64,000 bases of DNA from Iris pallida (GCA_029216955.1 JANAVB010033216.1:5327460-5391459), one strand, 5' to 3'; positions 46,304 through 57,699 are shown, counted from the first letter of the stretch. Notes: a model not told the origin generated them from the sequence alone. Numbers and translations: made by a program.

Positions 46304-46359
46304 AGAAGAAGGCTGATAAAAATAAAATTCCTTTATTTATTTTTGTTCTGAACAAAATG

Positions 46360-46653
46360 TTAAGGACCACTGCCTCCCTTATTGAATACATAATCAGCCA
46401 ATGCTTCGAAGGTATCATTGCCTGAGTTCATGAGAAATCTGTAAGCAATCATCCTCAGTGCCTCTTCTTCAGAAGTTTTCCCTGGCTCTACTAAGAAAGC
46501 AAAGATATCTTGTGGTGGCTTGGGAGTAGAAGAGCTTTCATCTACCTCGGTTGTCCCTGTCACAATTGGTTCAGCGGAGTGCGTCTCGACGACGTCCTCA
46601 ACTTTCCTGGAGACTTTATTCTTTTGCTGCATATCCTTGAAAGACATTTCCAA
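46360..46653 (-). CDS. Antisense open frame of C, distal part
   Basis: A 97-residue open frame on the strand opposite to the element. It is hydrophilic and acidic (VEDVVETHSAEP, VDESSSTPKPPQDIFAF) and ends in a helical part (EALRMIAYRFLMN). It lies downstream of the minus-strand promoter at 48901-48914, so it may be a distal exon of the same gene as 48608-48862. No domain is recognised. The position corresponds to the antisense gene of element B, but the sequence does not visibly match it. Confidence 0.4.
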   Translation of the reverse strand: MEMSFKDMQQKNKVSRKVEDVVETHSAEPIVTGTTEVDESSSTPKPPQDIFAFLVEPGKTSEEEALRMIAYRFLMNSGNDTFEALADYVFNKGGSGP

Positions 46654-46989
46654 TAAGGGAGTAGAAATAAGAATGAAATGTTACAAAGAATTTTTGCCTA
46701 TTTATAGGAGAGATCTGTTGATGAACCGGTCTTTGAAAACAACCTTTCATTTCCGAAAAGGGCTATCCGTCCATTCTATCGGGTTCATTCATTTAATTAT
46801 GGAATTGAATCAATGTTTTCTTTTCCCGAAAGTTACGTTGATTCATTCATACATTGATAAGGACCTATATGCTCATGACATCTGTCTCCTTATTCTCCAG
46901 CTACCAAGGTTTGGTTAAGCTGGTTTCTTGTCTCCTGGGAGGGGGATTTTAAATCTTCTATTTTATCAATTGATTAAAAAGTGGAATTC

Positions 46990-47250
46990 GTTATTTATCA
47001 TGTCTTCATGACCTCTGAATGAATATTAAATCCACTTACTTTCCTTATCTATCATTTCCATCTGACCTCTGCATAGATATTAATCTACTTTTCTTTGAGT
47101 TCTTACATACTGTCATGTCCATATTACCTCTGATAGTATTGTATACTCTAAAAACAGAAAACAAGCTTTCATTATCTATCATGTCCATATCACATCCAGA
47201 TAGATACAAATCATTGAGCATAGAAGACTTATCATTTCTATTCCCATATC
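46990..47250 (-). repeat. AGAGGTAATATGGACATGA boxes in element C
   Basis: On the minus strand, boxes related to AGAGGTAATATGGACATGA occur at about 47018, 47067, 47133 and 47203, with a weaker one near 47250. These match the boxes in element B (16632-18080), on the same strand relative to the element, although the LTRs of B and C are unrelated. Confidence 0.6.
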
Positions 47251-47957
47251 ATCAAAAAAGTCTATTACATTTCTTAGACTTTCTTACAAGTTATAATGGA
47301 AATCTATTACATTCTTGGATTTTTATTTTATACACACAACGATAGCCTAATAGAGATCTATTTCTTCTTTGGATCTTCTTCGTCGGATGCGTTGTTGGTG
47401 TCAATTCCTTGCTGTCTGAGCCTCTGTGGCGACCAGAACAGTAGGAATCAAACTCTGGTCTTCTCTCTCAGACGAGAGAAGAATCCCAGAGTATGGCAGC
47501 CCGAAGACGTGTTGCTGCCAATACAACTGGTGGAGGAGTGGCGGCCTCTCAAAGGAGATAGGAATGTATCCAGCATTGGGATACAATTCCTAGTCCTGCC
47601 GTGAAAGGAACTCTACTACCCGATTTCTCGGGATAGAGTTGACTCCACCATCCAACTCTCCGTGTATAAAGGCTCTTCCTACCAACAGAGGAAGACCCTT
47701 CTATCTCACGAAGAGTTCTGAGTTGTCTGATTTGTGCGTCAAAAGCGCATGAGCTCCCTGATCTTGATACCAGAAGCACGCTTTGCATAGCGTCAAAGTC
47801 ACCAATGCCGGTTCTGAAAAAGCTCTTTAGCCAAATTTCTGCAGAAAAAAACAAAGAAGAAGTGTTTTAAACAGAAGTACCATCAGATGCGTATGAGACG
47901 CTAACTAAAAACAAAAACAGTTTCTCATGCGTCTTGTTTTATCTTCAACAGACTACA
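47251..47957. other. 3' region of C without a supported gene
   Basis: A minus-strand open frame of about 100 codons (47549-47854) is present, but no family is recognised and its composition is unremarkable. It could be part of the antisense transcript, coding or intronic. Confidence 0.35.
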
Positions 47958-48155
47958 AGGCATTTTTCGCCAGTGTCTCAGGTAACCGCTATTCGTCAAG
48001 GCTTTTACGCTAGTGCTTCAGTAAGAATTTTACGCTAGTGCTTCAGCAAGGCTTTTACGCTAGTGCTTCAGGTGTACCACTATTCAGCAAGGCTTTTACG
48101 CCAGTGCTTCAGGTGTACCACTATTTAGCAAGGCTTTTACGCCAGTTCTTCAGAA
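47958..48155 (+). repeat. Tandem repeat built on TTTTACGCTAGTGCTTCAG
   Basis: Six degenerate units, each with TTTTACGC followed by AGTGCTTCAG, are spaced about 28 to 50 bases apart, the longer ones including GTGTACCACTATT. The first unit is CATTTTTCGCCAGTGTCTCAG. The unit contains the motif that fills the LTR and the antisense promoter of C. Confidence 0.85.
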
Positions 48156-48607
48156 ACTTCAAAAGCAAATAATTGCTTACGATCAGACTTACCACTTAGG
48201 TCAAATGGTTTGGCTCTAATGGTGGATGAATCTATATCTGGTGATCAGGTGTACAAAGGAACGCTATTGGAAAGCATCGCCATTGTCATTTGTTGGAGAA
48301 CGACATTGCGAAAAGTTATCTTCAGAGGAATGAGAATGAGAATATATGAAACATTCTCGGTTATTTATAAAGACTGAAGAAACTATTGGAAGTCTATTTC
48401 GGGAAAAGATCCTATTAAAAGGCTCTCGTAACCACAAGACAGATGCCACGTATTGGTTTATTTCTTGGGAATGAACAACCATAGAAGCAGTCAAAAGAAG
48501 TGTTGAACAGTTCTATGCACCAACAGATGAGATTAACATCAAAACTTTATTTATAAAAATGGAGGGAGTGGACCCCTACATATAAAAGAGTCGCAATACA
48601 TGGAATA

Positions 48608-48862
48608 TCATTTTCTCTCTCCTTCGTTGGATTGACGAAGGGAGGCACCTAACTCGTGCATGTTGCGAATCCCAGAGCGACGTATCAGATTTAGAAATGC
48701 TTCTACATCTCCTGAGCCCTCATATGCAGTCGGGGGACCACCATCAATGCGACTGAAGACTGCTGGAGTTAATCCGAAGCACTCTGCAAAGTTGCGTGCT
48801 CGCTCAAAGTCAATCCTTGAGCCCGAAGCCTCTTCATTGTTAATTTCCTTCTTTGGTGCCAT
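48608..48862 (-). CDS. Antisense accessory gene of C, first exon-like frame
   Basis: An 84-residue frame starts MAPKKEINNEEASGSR at 48862, about 45 bases downstream of a minus-strand TATA box. It continues RARNFAECFGLTPAVFSRIDGG and GDVEAFLNLIRRSGIRNMHELG, looking like a small helical protein, with no stops. A possible donor (TTAG|GTGCC, near 48650) would allow splicing to more distal parts. The family is unknown to me. In the same place in element B an antisense gene also begins with M-(A/S)-P-K. Confidence 0.55.
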   Translation of the reverse strand: MAPKKEINNEEASGSRIDFERARNFAECFGLTPAVFSRIDGGPPTAYEGSGDVEAFLNLIRRSGIRNMHELGASLRQSNEGERK

Positions 48863-48900
48863 GTCACTATGGAGATGAATGACAGGAGTGAAGAATTTCT

Positions 48901-49140
48901 CCTCATTTATACGGTTAAATCAACTCTCCATATTCCTCATTGGAAACTGTTCATTATTAATGCAAACTCGGGGAAGTGAAAAGGCGTTCGAAAGTTTCGA
49001 GAAAAAAATTCATTGTGACGGTTAAATGTTGACAAACACTAATTAATGATATTTTACGCCGACTGTTGGATATACCCGCTTTTACGCGGATGACTGTTGC
49101 GTATCCCGAATTTTATACTGACTGGTCAAATCTCAGCTTT
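48901..49140 (-). promoter_or_regulatory. Putative promoter of the antisense gene of C: TTTTACGC motifs and TATA box
   Basis: The minus strand reads CCGTATAAATGAGG at 48914-48901. Upstream on that strand, motifs lie near 49055 (TTTTACGCC), 49080 (TTTTACGCG) and 49130 (TTTTATGC). The layout copies that of the antisense promoter in element B with that family's own motif. Confidence 0.55.
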
Positions 49141-49187
49141 TATGCTGCTGTTCAAAGTGTTTCGAATTATGAAGACATTCGAAAACT

Positions 49188-49200
49188 TTGAAGGGGGCCT
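49188..49200 (+). other. Polypurine tract of C
   Basis: TTGAAGGGGGCCT lies directly before the 3' LTR. Confidence 0.8.
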
Positions 49201-50317
49201 TATAGGAGCGTAAAAACTGCTTCACAGAATGAGTCAAAGTGATAGATCATTCTACTCAAATTGATCTACTTTACGTCGCAGGGAGGTTAAACATTTTATG
49301 CCCAAGACAAGGCTAACGCTTTTTACGCCTAAAGCAGCCGGGGTCAAGACAATGGTTTTACGCCTAAGATAGGCTAACCCACTTTTTACGTTGGACAAAG
49401 CTGTCAAAGTCTCGTTTTTAATGTAAAGTCTGACATGAAGATAGTGATGATGGCATATACCACAGATTTCGAAGGGATTTGTTTTATACAGAGACCAATG
49501 TTGTCGTCTAGTATGTGGACTGAGCTACTTTACGCTCACACTATGGCTTCTTTTACGCACGGAGATTATATGAGTTTTTACGCTCGAAAGTCGACGTGTG
49601 CGTAAAGTCTATTTGGGCTACTTTACGCTCAAGGTTATTCAATAACCACTTTACGCAGGAAATCTATGACAGGGCTGTTTTACGCCTAGTCCACTGCTTT
49701 ACGCTCAGAGTACATTGGGGTTGTTTTACGCCCTATTCTTCTTCATCAGTTGAGAACGTGGTCTGCCTACATGGCTTTTATGCCACACATCTCGAAGAAC
49801 GTGTGTACGTGCATCCTATTCTTACTGAAATGATGGGATACGTGTCAACATATACAGACGATGACTTCAGTCGTGGGTGACAGTTGTTAGCGTAAAGACA
49901 GAACTTTTGCTGAGGTTTTACGCACAAGATCCTAAGTCTATAAATAGACTAATTTTTTCATATAAGACACACAGAGACAGGAGAAAAGACAGAGAGATTA
50001 GAACTCAGAGATTTTTGATTCTCTAGAGCATTCTTCTTCAACCTTTCTTTCAGAACAGAGTGAAGCAAAGCAGGAAAGCATTCGGCCTCGCCATCAGTGC
50101 CCAAGTGCGTTGATACCTTTCTGGTGACTTAGTTCTTCCAAGTTGTTCATCTTCAAGCAGCGATCTTCATCATCATCGTATGGTCCAAGGAACAAAGTGA
50201 TCATTTATAGATCAGACTTCTACAACAATACTTTTCTAGAATCAAATTTGTACTTCTTGTACTCTTCCTCGTTTTATTTTTAAAATTCGATTTTCAGGCA
50301 TTTTGTTAAGTGAAACA
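49201..50317 (+). repeat. 3' LTR of element C
   Basis: It starts TATAGGAGCG (first G changed to A relative to the 5' LTR) and ends GTGAAACA. The TTTTACGC array and TATA box (49938-49947) are retained. Differences from the 5' copy are denser in the first 250 bases than later, and many are C/T or G/A changes. Confidence 0.95.
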
Positions 50318-50322
50318 GACGC
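50318..50322. repeat. Target site duplication of C, right (GACGC)
   Basis: Identical to 36242-36246. Confidence 0.88.
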
Positions 50323-51283
50323 CTTGCACCAGGCAGTGGCAGATGCTTTGACCAGAGGCGGTCATCCAGGGAACAGCGCGGCCAACATCTTCAAGCGCTT
50401 GAACCCTCCATTCTTCGACGACAGCGAAGATGCGATTGACGCGGACGCTTGGCTTCAGGATACCGAGGTGGTTCTGGAAGCAGCTAGGACACCTGAGAGT
50501 GAGAAGGTGCCGGTGGTACGCCTATAATTGCTAGACTTAGCTCGCAGTTGGTGGGCAGCGCAGGCCATAGGATTAGCGGCACCGGTTACTTGGGCGGTGT
50601 TTAGAGAAAGATTCCAGATGAAGTATTTTGATGTTGTAGCTCGGTACGACCTACAGACGAGATTTACCAACTTAAAGCAAGGAGGCAGGACGGTCGACGG
50701 TTATGCATCTGAGTTTTCTAGACTCAGTAGGTTTGCCCCCACCTTGGTGGCGACCGAGTTTGATAGGTCCCAGCGGTTCCAGCAGGGGCTGCATTTGGAG
50801 ATCTTGTTGGAAGTTGAGCAGTTCGAGCACCAGACGTTCGATGCAGTATTGAGGGCAGCTAGGAGGCACGAGTACACCTCCCAGAGGATCGTGGATAGGA
50901 CCGGAGGTAGGAAGCAGTCCCACAATCAGATGCACCAATCATCAGCTCCAGTCCCGGCAGCTAGGGGTTTGACCATTGGAACTCCGAGGCGGGTGGCCTC
51001 AGTGACGTCGGTTCAACATTCAACCCCGACGTACCCGCAGCAGCAGAAGCAGAAGTCGACTACCGCGATGGGATGTTCTCATTACGGGAAGCCAGGGCAC
51101 GTGGTGGCAGATTGTCGCCAGGCGCAGGGATTGTGCCCGGCTTGTGGAGTGGCAGATCACAAGCTAGGAGCCTGCCCGAATAGGGGTAGTTCGTCCTCTT
51201 CCAACCTAACCAGTCCGTCGGTTAGGGGACCAGCACCTATGCAGCAGCAGCAGTACCCGAGGCCATTGTTGCCTCAGGCCTAG
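50323..51283 (+). pseudogene. gag: Element D gag, C-terminal part
   Basis: The frame of 35984-36246 resumes in register. Capsid-like segments are NIFKRLNPPFFDDSED, ARSWWAAQAIG, FRERFQMKYFD and RFQQGLHLEI. The first zinc knuckle is damaged: CSHYGKPGHVVADC has Tyr (codon 51083-51085) where the second Cys belongs. The second (CPACGVADHKLGAC) is intact. Stops are TAA at 50525 and TAG at 51281, with more TAG and TAA codons up to 51325. Confidence 0.85.
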
Positions 51284-51844
51284 GCATTTTAGCAGCAGAA
51301 CCAGCAGTAGTATATCCAGGCTTAAGTGCAGAACAGGCAGAGAGGTTTCCAGCAGAAGGGACCCGCAGCCAGAGGACAAGGTCAGACAATGATGATGACT
51401 ATGGAAGAAGAGGTTGCACTAGGTGAGGTAGTGGCAAGTACTATTCTCGTCAACTCCTCTCCAACATCGGTATTATTTGATTCTGGTGCATCGCATTCAT
51501 TCATGTCTGCACGATTAACAACACGGATAGGATTGGAGCCCGAGTCGTTATCAGTGAGGCTCAATATACTTACTGGTAATGGTCTTGTGGGAGTAGATCG
51601 AATGTTTTCTTCATGTCTGATCGTAGTTAGCGGTAGAGAGTTCTCCGCTAGATTTATAGAGTTTTCTATGTTAGACTATGATGTAGTCTTAGGCATGGAT
51701 TGGTTGAGGAACCAGTATGCTAGGATAGACTGCCACATTGGCAGGGTTGTTTTCAGCATTTCATGCGAGCCAGAGTTTTCATTTTCCAGAGGCGTAGTGG
51801 AGCCATCTTCCCTAGTATTGCAGATGGCAGTAGCAGCAGTCTAG
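51284..51844 (+). pseudogene. pro: Element D aspartic protease
   Basis: The active site FDSGASHSFMS is intact (Asp codon 51479-51481), followed by DYDVVLGMDWLRNQ. The first 40 bases carry stops at Gln-like positions. The frame ends with TAG at 51842-51844, before the RT start. Confidence 0.85.
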
Positions 51845-53359
51845 TTACCCCATATAATTGAAGAGTTTCCAGATGTCTTCCCAGAAGAACTTTCAGGGAT
51901 GCCGCCAGAGAGAGAGATCGAGTTCACTATAGACTTGATCCCCAGGACGGCACCAGTATCAGAGCGAATCTACAGGATGGCACCTTCAGAGTTGGAGATT
52001 TTTTACAAGATGATTAAAGAACTGAGGACCAAGGGATTCATTCGTGCAAGTGGATCGCCTTGGGGAGCCCCGATACTTCTTGTGAAGAAAAAGAATGGTA
52101 TGTCCAGGCTATGTGTAGATTATCGTACCTTGAACTCGATGACAATCAAGAACAGATACCCTCTCCCGAGGATAGACGACTTGTTTGATTAACTCAAGGG
52201 GGCTTCAGTGTTTTAGAAGATAGACTTACGATCAGGATACCACCAGATCAGGGTCAAAGAGCAGGACATTCCAAGGACAGCGTTCAGATCAAGGTATGGG
52301 CATTGGGAGTTTCTTGTTATGCCATTCAGAGTAACCAATGTGCCAGCCGTACTCATGGACCTCATGAATCGCATTTTCATGCCTTACTTGGATCAGTTCA
52401 TGATTGTGTTCCTAGATGACATCTTGGTCTACAGCAAGAGCGAAGCAGAGCACGAGCAGCATCTCAGAATTGTCCTTCAGACGCTTAGAGAGCATCAGTT
52501 GTATGCCAAGTTCAGTAAATACGAGTTCTGGCTCGATCGCATTTCGTACTTGGGTCACATCATTACCCGAGGAGGAGTGGAAGTGGATCCCCAAAAGATT
52601 GTGGCTATCGAGTCATGGCCAGTACCTAGCTCAGTGGCAGAGGTTCGCAGCTTCCTTGGATTGGCCGGCTACTACCGGCGATTCGTTTTAGATTTTACAA
52701 GAATTTTGGCACCGATGACCCGGTTGACCCGCAAGGATGTGCCGTTCGTATGGACAACAGAGTCCCAGGAATCATTTGAGAAGTTGAAGCGAGGTTTGGT
52801 AACGGCTCCCATTCTCACACTTCTAGATGGGACCGGAGGATTCACAGTTTATTGCGACGCTTCAGGAAAAGGATTGGGGTATGTCTTGATGCAGCATGGG
52901 AAGGTAATATCTTATACATCACGTCAACTTTGTGATCATAAGAAGAATTACCCGACCTACGACTTGGAACTGGCGGCGGTAGTGTTTGCGCTTAAGCTTT
53001 GGCGGCACTACTTGTACGGAGATAGAGTGGAGATATTTACTGATCACAAGAGCCTGAAGTATGTTTTCACCCAGAAAGACCTTAACATGTGGCAGAGAAG
53101 ATGGCTCGAGCTACTGGTAGACTATAATATAGATTTACAGTATCACCCAGGGAAGGCCAACGTTGTAGCAGATACGTTGAACAAGAGAGCCGGAGTTTAC
53201 TTCCTAACGGCACAACCAGAGTTATTGGCAGATCTTCAGAAGATGGGAATTGAAGTGGTTCTTCCTACCAACGTGGCATTGATGGCCAGTCTACAGGTTC
53301 AGTCCAGCTTAGTTGAGAGGATCCGGAGAGCGCAGTCAGTAGATTCCAAGCTTCAGTGA
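51845..53359 (+). pseudogene. pol: Element D reverse transcriptase and RNase H
   Basis: The segments [29 protein letters not shown] and [15 protein letters not shown] are followed by TAA at 52190 (Gln in element A) and TAG at 52214 (Ser in A). The active site [10 protein letters not shown] (Asp codons 52415-52420) is intact, as are [15 protein letters not shown] and the RNase H start [15 protein letters not shown] at 53357 interrupts the frame into integrase. Confidence 0.92.
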
Positions 53360-54734
53360 CTCAGAGCAGAGTGTGAGGCAGGAAGAAGGCCAGAGTTGTG
53401 CATTCATGAAGATGGTATACTTCGACACGGCACTCGTCTTTGTGTACCCAGTGGAGATATCAGACAGGAGGTCATGGCAGAAGCTCACAGTTCACAGTAT
53501 TCTATTCATCCCGATAGCAAGAAGATGTATAGACATTCATCAGCATTTCTGGTAGAATGGCATGAAGAGGGAGATAGCCCGATTTGTCTCTCGGTGTTTG
53601 GTTTGCCAGCAGGTTAAAGCTGAACATCAGAGGCCCGCTGGACTTCTTCAGCCCTTGCCGATTCCAGAATGGAAATGGGAACACATAACCATGGATTTCG
53701 TAACTTGGTTACTAAGATCTCCGACCGGCAAGGATGCGGTATGGGTTATAATAGATCGACTCACAAAAGTGACTCACTTTCTTCCGTTCAGAGTTGGGCA
53801 GTCTACGGCTCAGCTAGCAGATATGTACCTCAGACAGATTATCAGGCTTCACGGTGTCTCTGTTAGTATCACCTCGGACAGGGATTCAAGATTCATCTCA
53901 CACTTTTGGCGTAGCCTGCAATAGAGTTTGGGAACTCACCTTCAGTTTAGCTCAGCTTGTCATCCGCAGACAGATGGCCAATCGGAACGCACAATCCAGA
54001 CTCTTGAAGATATGTTGAGATCTTGTACCCTTAACTTAGGTGGTTCATGGGAGGATCACCTGTACCTGGTGGAATTCTCGTAGAACAATAGTTTCCAGGC
54101 CAGTATTCAGATGGCCCCGTTCGAGGCACTGTATGGTAGAAAGTGCAGATCCCCGTTAGCCTGGGATGATGCTGGAGAAAGGCAGATGCTTGGTCCAGAA
54201 ATGATTGCCCAGACAGTTGAAGTGGTCAGAAGAATCAGAGATCGCCTTCGAGTGGCCCAAGATCGCCAGTGCCATTGGGTCGATGCTCATCGACGTCCCT
54301 TAGAGTTTGCTATCGGCGACCATATATTCCTTAGGATCTCGCCTAACCGTGGCGTCATTCGCTTTGGCGTACGGAGAAAGCTTAGTCCTAGGTATATAGG
54401 GCCGTTCGATATCCTGGAGCGAGTAGGAGATGTATCTTATCGTTTCGCTCTTCCGCCGTCGTTAAGTGAGGTACATGATGTATTCCATGTGTCCCAATTA
54501 CGACGGTACATCCCGGACCTGATCCATATCTTGGACCATTCGAAATTGGTTGTTGGTACCAACCTTTTGTATGAGGAGAGGCTCGTGTCTATATTGGACC
54601 GGAGAGAAAAGATACTCAAGAACAAGACTATTAGCTTAGTCTGTGTTGCTTGGGGTCATGACTCTCTAGGTGAGTCAACGTGGGAGCATGAGGACGACAT
54701 CCGATCGCGATATCCCGACTTGTTTGACTCGTAA
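53360..54734 (+). pseudogene. pol: Element D integrase with chromodomain-like tail
   Basis: The zinc part (SIHPDSKKMYR, then CLVCQQVK) contains a frameshift near 53545. Core residues are Asp 53694-53696, Asp 53877-53879 and Glu 53985-53987, all intact. Stops are TAG at 53922 and TAG at 54081 (Tyr in element A). The C-terminal part is uninterrupted at the place where element A has its 96-nt insertion, and it ends with a chromodomain-like WEHEDDIRSRYPDLF. The stop TAA at 54732-54734 is the natural end. Confidence 0.9.
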
Positions 54735-54888
54735 GGTATAATGTCTTCCTTATGCCTTATGTTTTCCATCTCTTGCTTGCATGTATGATTGTTTGATTGT
54801 TTGCTTAGTGTAGATTATTTGAGGATAGTATAGCTGGCTCTTACATCTCTAAGCATCTTGATTTAAATTCCGAGGACGGAATTCTTTT
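54735..54888. other. Short 3' untranslated region of D
   Basis: T-rich sequence between pol and the polypurine tract, with nothing recognisable. Unlike B and C, this Tekay element has no accessory region here. Confidence 0.7.
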
Positions 54889-54902
54889 AAGGTGGGTAGA
54901 GT
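54889..54902 (+). other. Polypurine tract of D
   Basis: AAGGTGGGTAGAGT lies directly before the LTR start TGTAACGCCCG. Confidence 0.8.
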
Positions 54903-57694
54903 TGTAACGCCCGTATTTCGGAATACGTATTTTGATTAGGCTTATATGTATTTCAGACATGTATTTTATTTTCTCGGATTTTGGCCTGTAATTGTATTTT
55001 GGCTCGACTTGCGAATTTGGTTTTCTCGTAAATTGAGTTTTTGGACCTGGCGTGGTTTTATTCTTTGAGGAGAGGATTTAGTTTGGTTTGCTTTGGACTA
55101 CCCTTAGTTAAACTCCACCCTCAACACAACACACCCTCCCCTATTAAAACCCTACATAACTTTTCTCTCTCCTCATTACTCTTCCATTAATTTTCTCCAT
55201 CTTCTTCTTCCTTCCTCCACACAACACCCAACCTCCATAGGCAAGTGCACCTTGCCACCAAATAGGAACCCTATTTTATTTGTCCATTAGTTAGATTAGG
55301 CCATGGTGAACCACATTAGAACTTGGTATTTTGTGATTTGGAGTTTCTATTTTTTCTAGATCTAAGTTTTAACCATTTTCGGATTTTCTTGGTTTTGATC
55401 TATTAAATTTAGATTTTTGCTTGTTTTGAGGCTTTCATGTGGTAGAGAATTCAATTTTACACAAGTTAGAGCTTTGAAAATCTAAATTTGGTTTTGTTTT
55501 GGCTAAGTTATAAGATTTGGAAATTTTTGGTGTTCTTGGGTTTCTCTTCTCAGCCTTGCTGGAGAAGATGATCTCGGCCAGCGCTCTTTAGGGCTGGGCT
55601 GAACCGCGCCAACCATTCTTCGACTAACGCTCTTTAGCGCTGGGCTGACCCGCACTCGGCGCCCTTTGGCGAACTGCGCCCCCTCTCGCTGGCGCTCTTT
55701 AGCTCCAGCGCCTCCCCTCCCTTGGCGCGCTTGGCTTTGGCGCAGCTTGGCTCCGGCGCAACTTGGCCAGTGCCAGTCGCCGCTCACTTCCTAGTGCAAC
55801 CCAACCCCAGCGCCCTTTGACCCAGTGCAACTCGACCCCAGCGCAATCCGACCCCAGTGCAATCCGACCCTAGCGCAACCCGACCCCAGCGCCCTTTGAC
55901 CCAGCGCCCTTTGACCCAGCGCCCTTTGACCCAACGCAACTCGACCCAGCGCAATCCGACCCCAGCGCAATCTGACCCTAGCACAACCCGACCCCAGGAA
56001 CCCCTGTGCAACCTACTTGCCCATGGTAGTTTGGTTGTATTTTTCTTGGGCTTGGCTTCTCTTTTGTGGATTGAAGTTTTGAGATCTTGTTCCACACAAC
56101 ACGACTGTCTTGGCCCAATATGACCTGGCACGGTTTCAGTCTTTTGCTTATGACTAGTACGGTTTTCATAATTTCTGTGATTTATGATCCTAGTACTTCT
56201 GATCTTCTTAGTAGTGACCCGATGGGGTGCGCTCTTAGCTTGTAACATGTGATTCATAATTAATCTCGGTAACTGGATAACTTGATAGTGGTCCGTGGCG
56301 GCACACTCCTGAATTGTAACTTGACTTGATAATTGATGCGGTTGCAATGGCGAACTTGACTCATATAACCAACTCTGACTCCGTGGGTGTTAATTCTTGC
56401 TGTTTCGTACAAACCACTTGTCTTGTCTTGTCTTGCATCATGTCTAGGACGTGACTCCCTGGTTACCATGGTTACCACGGTCAGAGATTCGTACTGAATA
56501 TGGATTAGGCTAATTACTAGATCAAACTATAGTTCATGGAGAATTTCTAGTCACATGCGATCTCGTTATCTGGGCGCTTTAAATAGACTTGTAGCCTGCC
56601 GACGAGTAGGGCACATTTCCAGCACACTGTCATGTGTTGCACCCTCTAAGTCACCTAAGGGTACATTGTCTCCCGGCAATGTACCCAACCATACTCTCAA
56701 CCCGCGGAAGGATAACTGGATTGTCTGCAGGGCTTGTGACTGGGAATTTCTCATTTACATCTTGTTAGTAATTAGGCATATGATAACCCTAGTTAGTTAA
56801 GTTGTAAGCCATAGATTTGTTTGGCTGCTGGTGAATGGATGGTGTCCAGCCCTGTCTAAGTCTCGTCTAGTCCCAGTACCTGGTTTCTCCTGAGCATATT
56901 TGTTTTACTTATCTTAACAATAAATGGGTAGAGACAAGGTGCTATTCAGGCGAAGGGTACAACCCCGGTCCTTATTTGGTTAAGGGTTGTAACCTGTCTC
57001 CCGAAATTATTCTACGTCCCTAGTCGTTTATTGTCCTGTTGTACTCTTTATTAATGGTACTTTTCTTCTATTTTCCTTATGATCTGATATGCTGGCTTTC
57101 GTTCTTATTTCGTGGCCTCCTTTGTGACACTTGCTCTTTCTGGGGTTTGATCCAGCTGGTTTTGTGTGGCCATATTTCGGAGCAGCTTCCGAAGATCTAT
57201 CGAACTTCCAGCCCAATGGTGACAACTAGACGGAATCCGGGCTACGAGTGGGTTTTCCTTTTTGATTCGCTCACTACATTGTAAAATTATTCTTTTAAAG
57301 CGTTTAGCCGACGAGCACCTGTTAGCTCGATGCATATTTACTTACTGTCTGCCTACGGGCTGTAACATAATTAACAAATCCTAGGGTTGATCATGTATGA
57401 CTGAACTCTTGCTAGTCTTGACAGTATATACGACTAGCTTCATGATCATCCAATATGTAATGTATGGGATGCCTTGCTATTATATATTTGGTGCTCTGAC
57501 ATCTTGTAACTATTATTGCTTGCTTGAGATTGAGACAACAGGCTTGTTCATGACCATAGGAGACTGTTGGCTTGTAGTTAAATCCTCATATATCTAGACA
57601 GCCGTGACCGTATAGCGAGGTGGATTCCATTTCAATATACGTAGCTAGCTATGTACGCCCCCGCTCTCCGGTATTCTGGTTCCGGGGTGTCACA
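54903..57694 (+). repeat. 3' LTR of element D
   Basis: It has the canonical TGTAACGCCCG start and GTGTCACA end. It carries the CAGCGC array at 55578-55998 and the GAxxED short frame at 57146-57229. Differences from the 5' LTR are scattered substitutions and small indels, and the copies remain easily aligned. Confidence 0.93.
55578..55998 (+). repeat. CAGCGC motif array, 3' LTR copy of D
   Basis: Same composition as 33741-34145, with one extra GCGCCCTTTGACCCA unit around 55915. Each of the two leading hairpins has at least one mismatch here. Confidence 0.75.
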
Positions 57695-57699
57695 GAGGG
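57695..57699. repeat. Target site duplication of D, right (GAGGG)
   Basis: Identical to 33061-33065. Confidence 0.85.

Larger units (their letters stand above)
36247..50317 (+). mobile_element. Element C: Tat-lineage Ty3/gypsy retrotransposon, youngest in the nest
   Basis: LTRs of 1115 and 1117 bases, a few percent different by eye, perfect GACGC duplications, a primer binding site and a polypurine tract. Gag, protease, linker, RT-RNase H, second RNase H and most of integrase lie in one frame from 37365 to 45944, broken only by seven stops. A 2.9-kb region between pol and the 3' LTR carries minus-strand frames and tandem repeats. It entered the gag of D and is the innermost and latest insertion of the nest. 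Confidence 0.95.
33066..57694 (+). mobile_element. Element D: Ty3/gypsy Tekay-type retrotransposon, interrupted by C
   Basis: LTRs of 2768 and 2792 bases, perfect GAGGG duplications, a tRNA-Ile primer binding site and a polypurine tract define the element. Its gag is split by element C at a GACGC duplication. The 14,076 added bases are a multiple of three, so the frame is in register on both sides. Pol is related to that of element A and has the same chromodomain-like tail. Several stops and one frameshift make it defective. Confidence 0.93.

Noticed and set aside
47958..48155. CRISPR-like array
   Set aside because: Unit and spacer lengths are irregular and the spacers are themselves repeated; the context is a plant retrotransposon.
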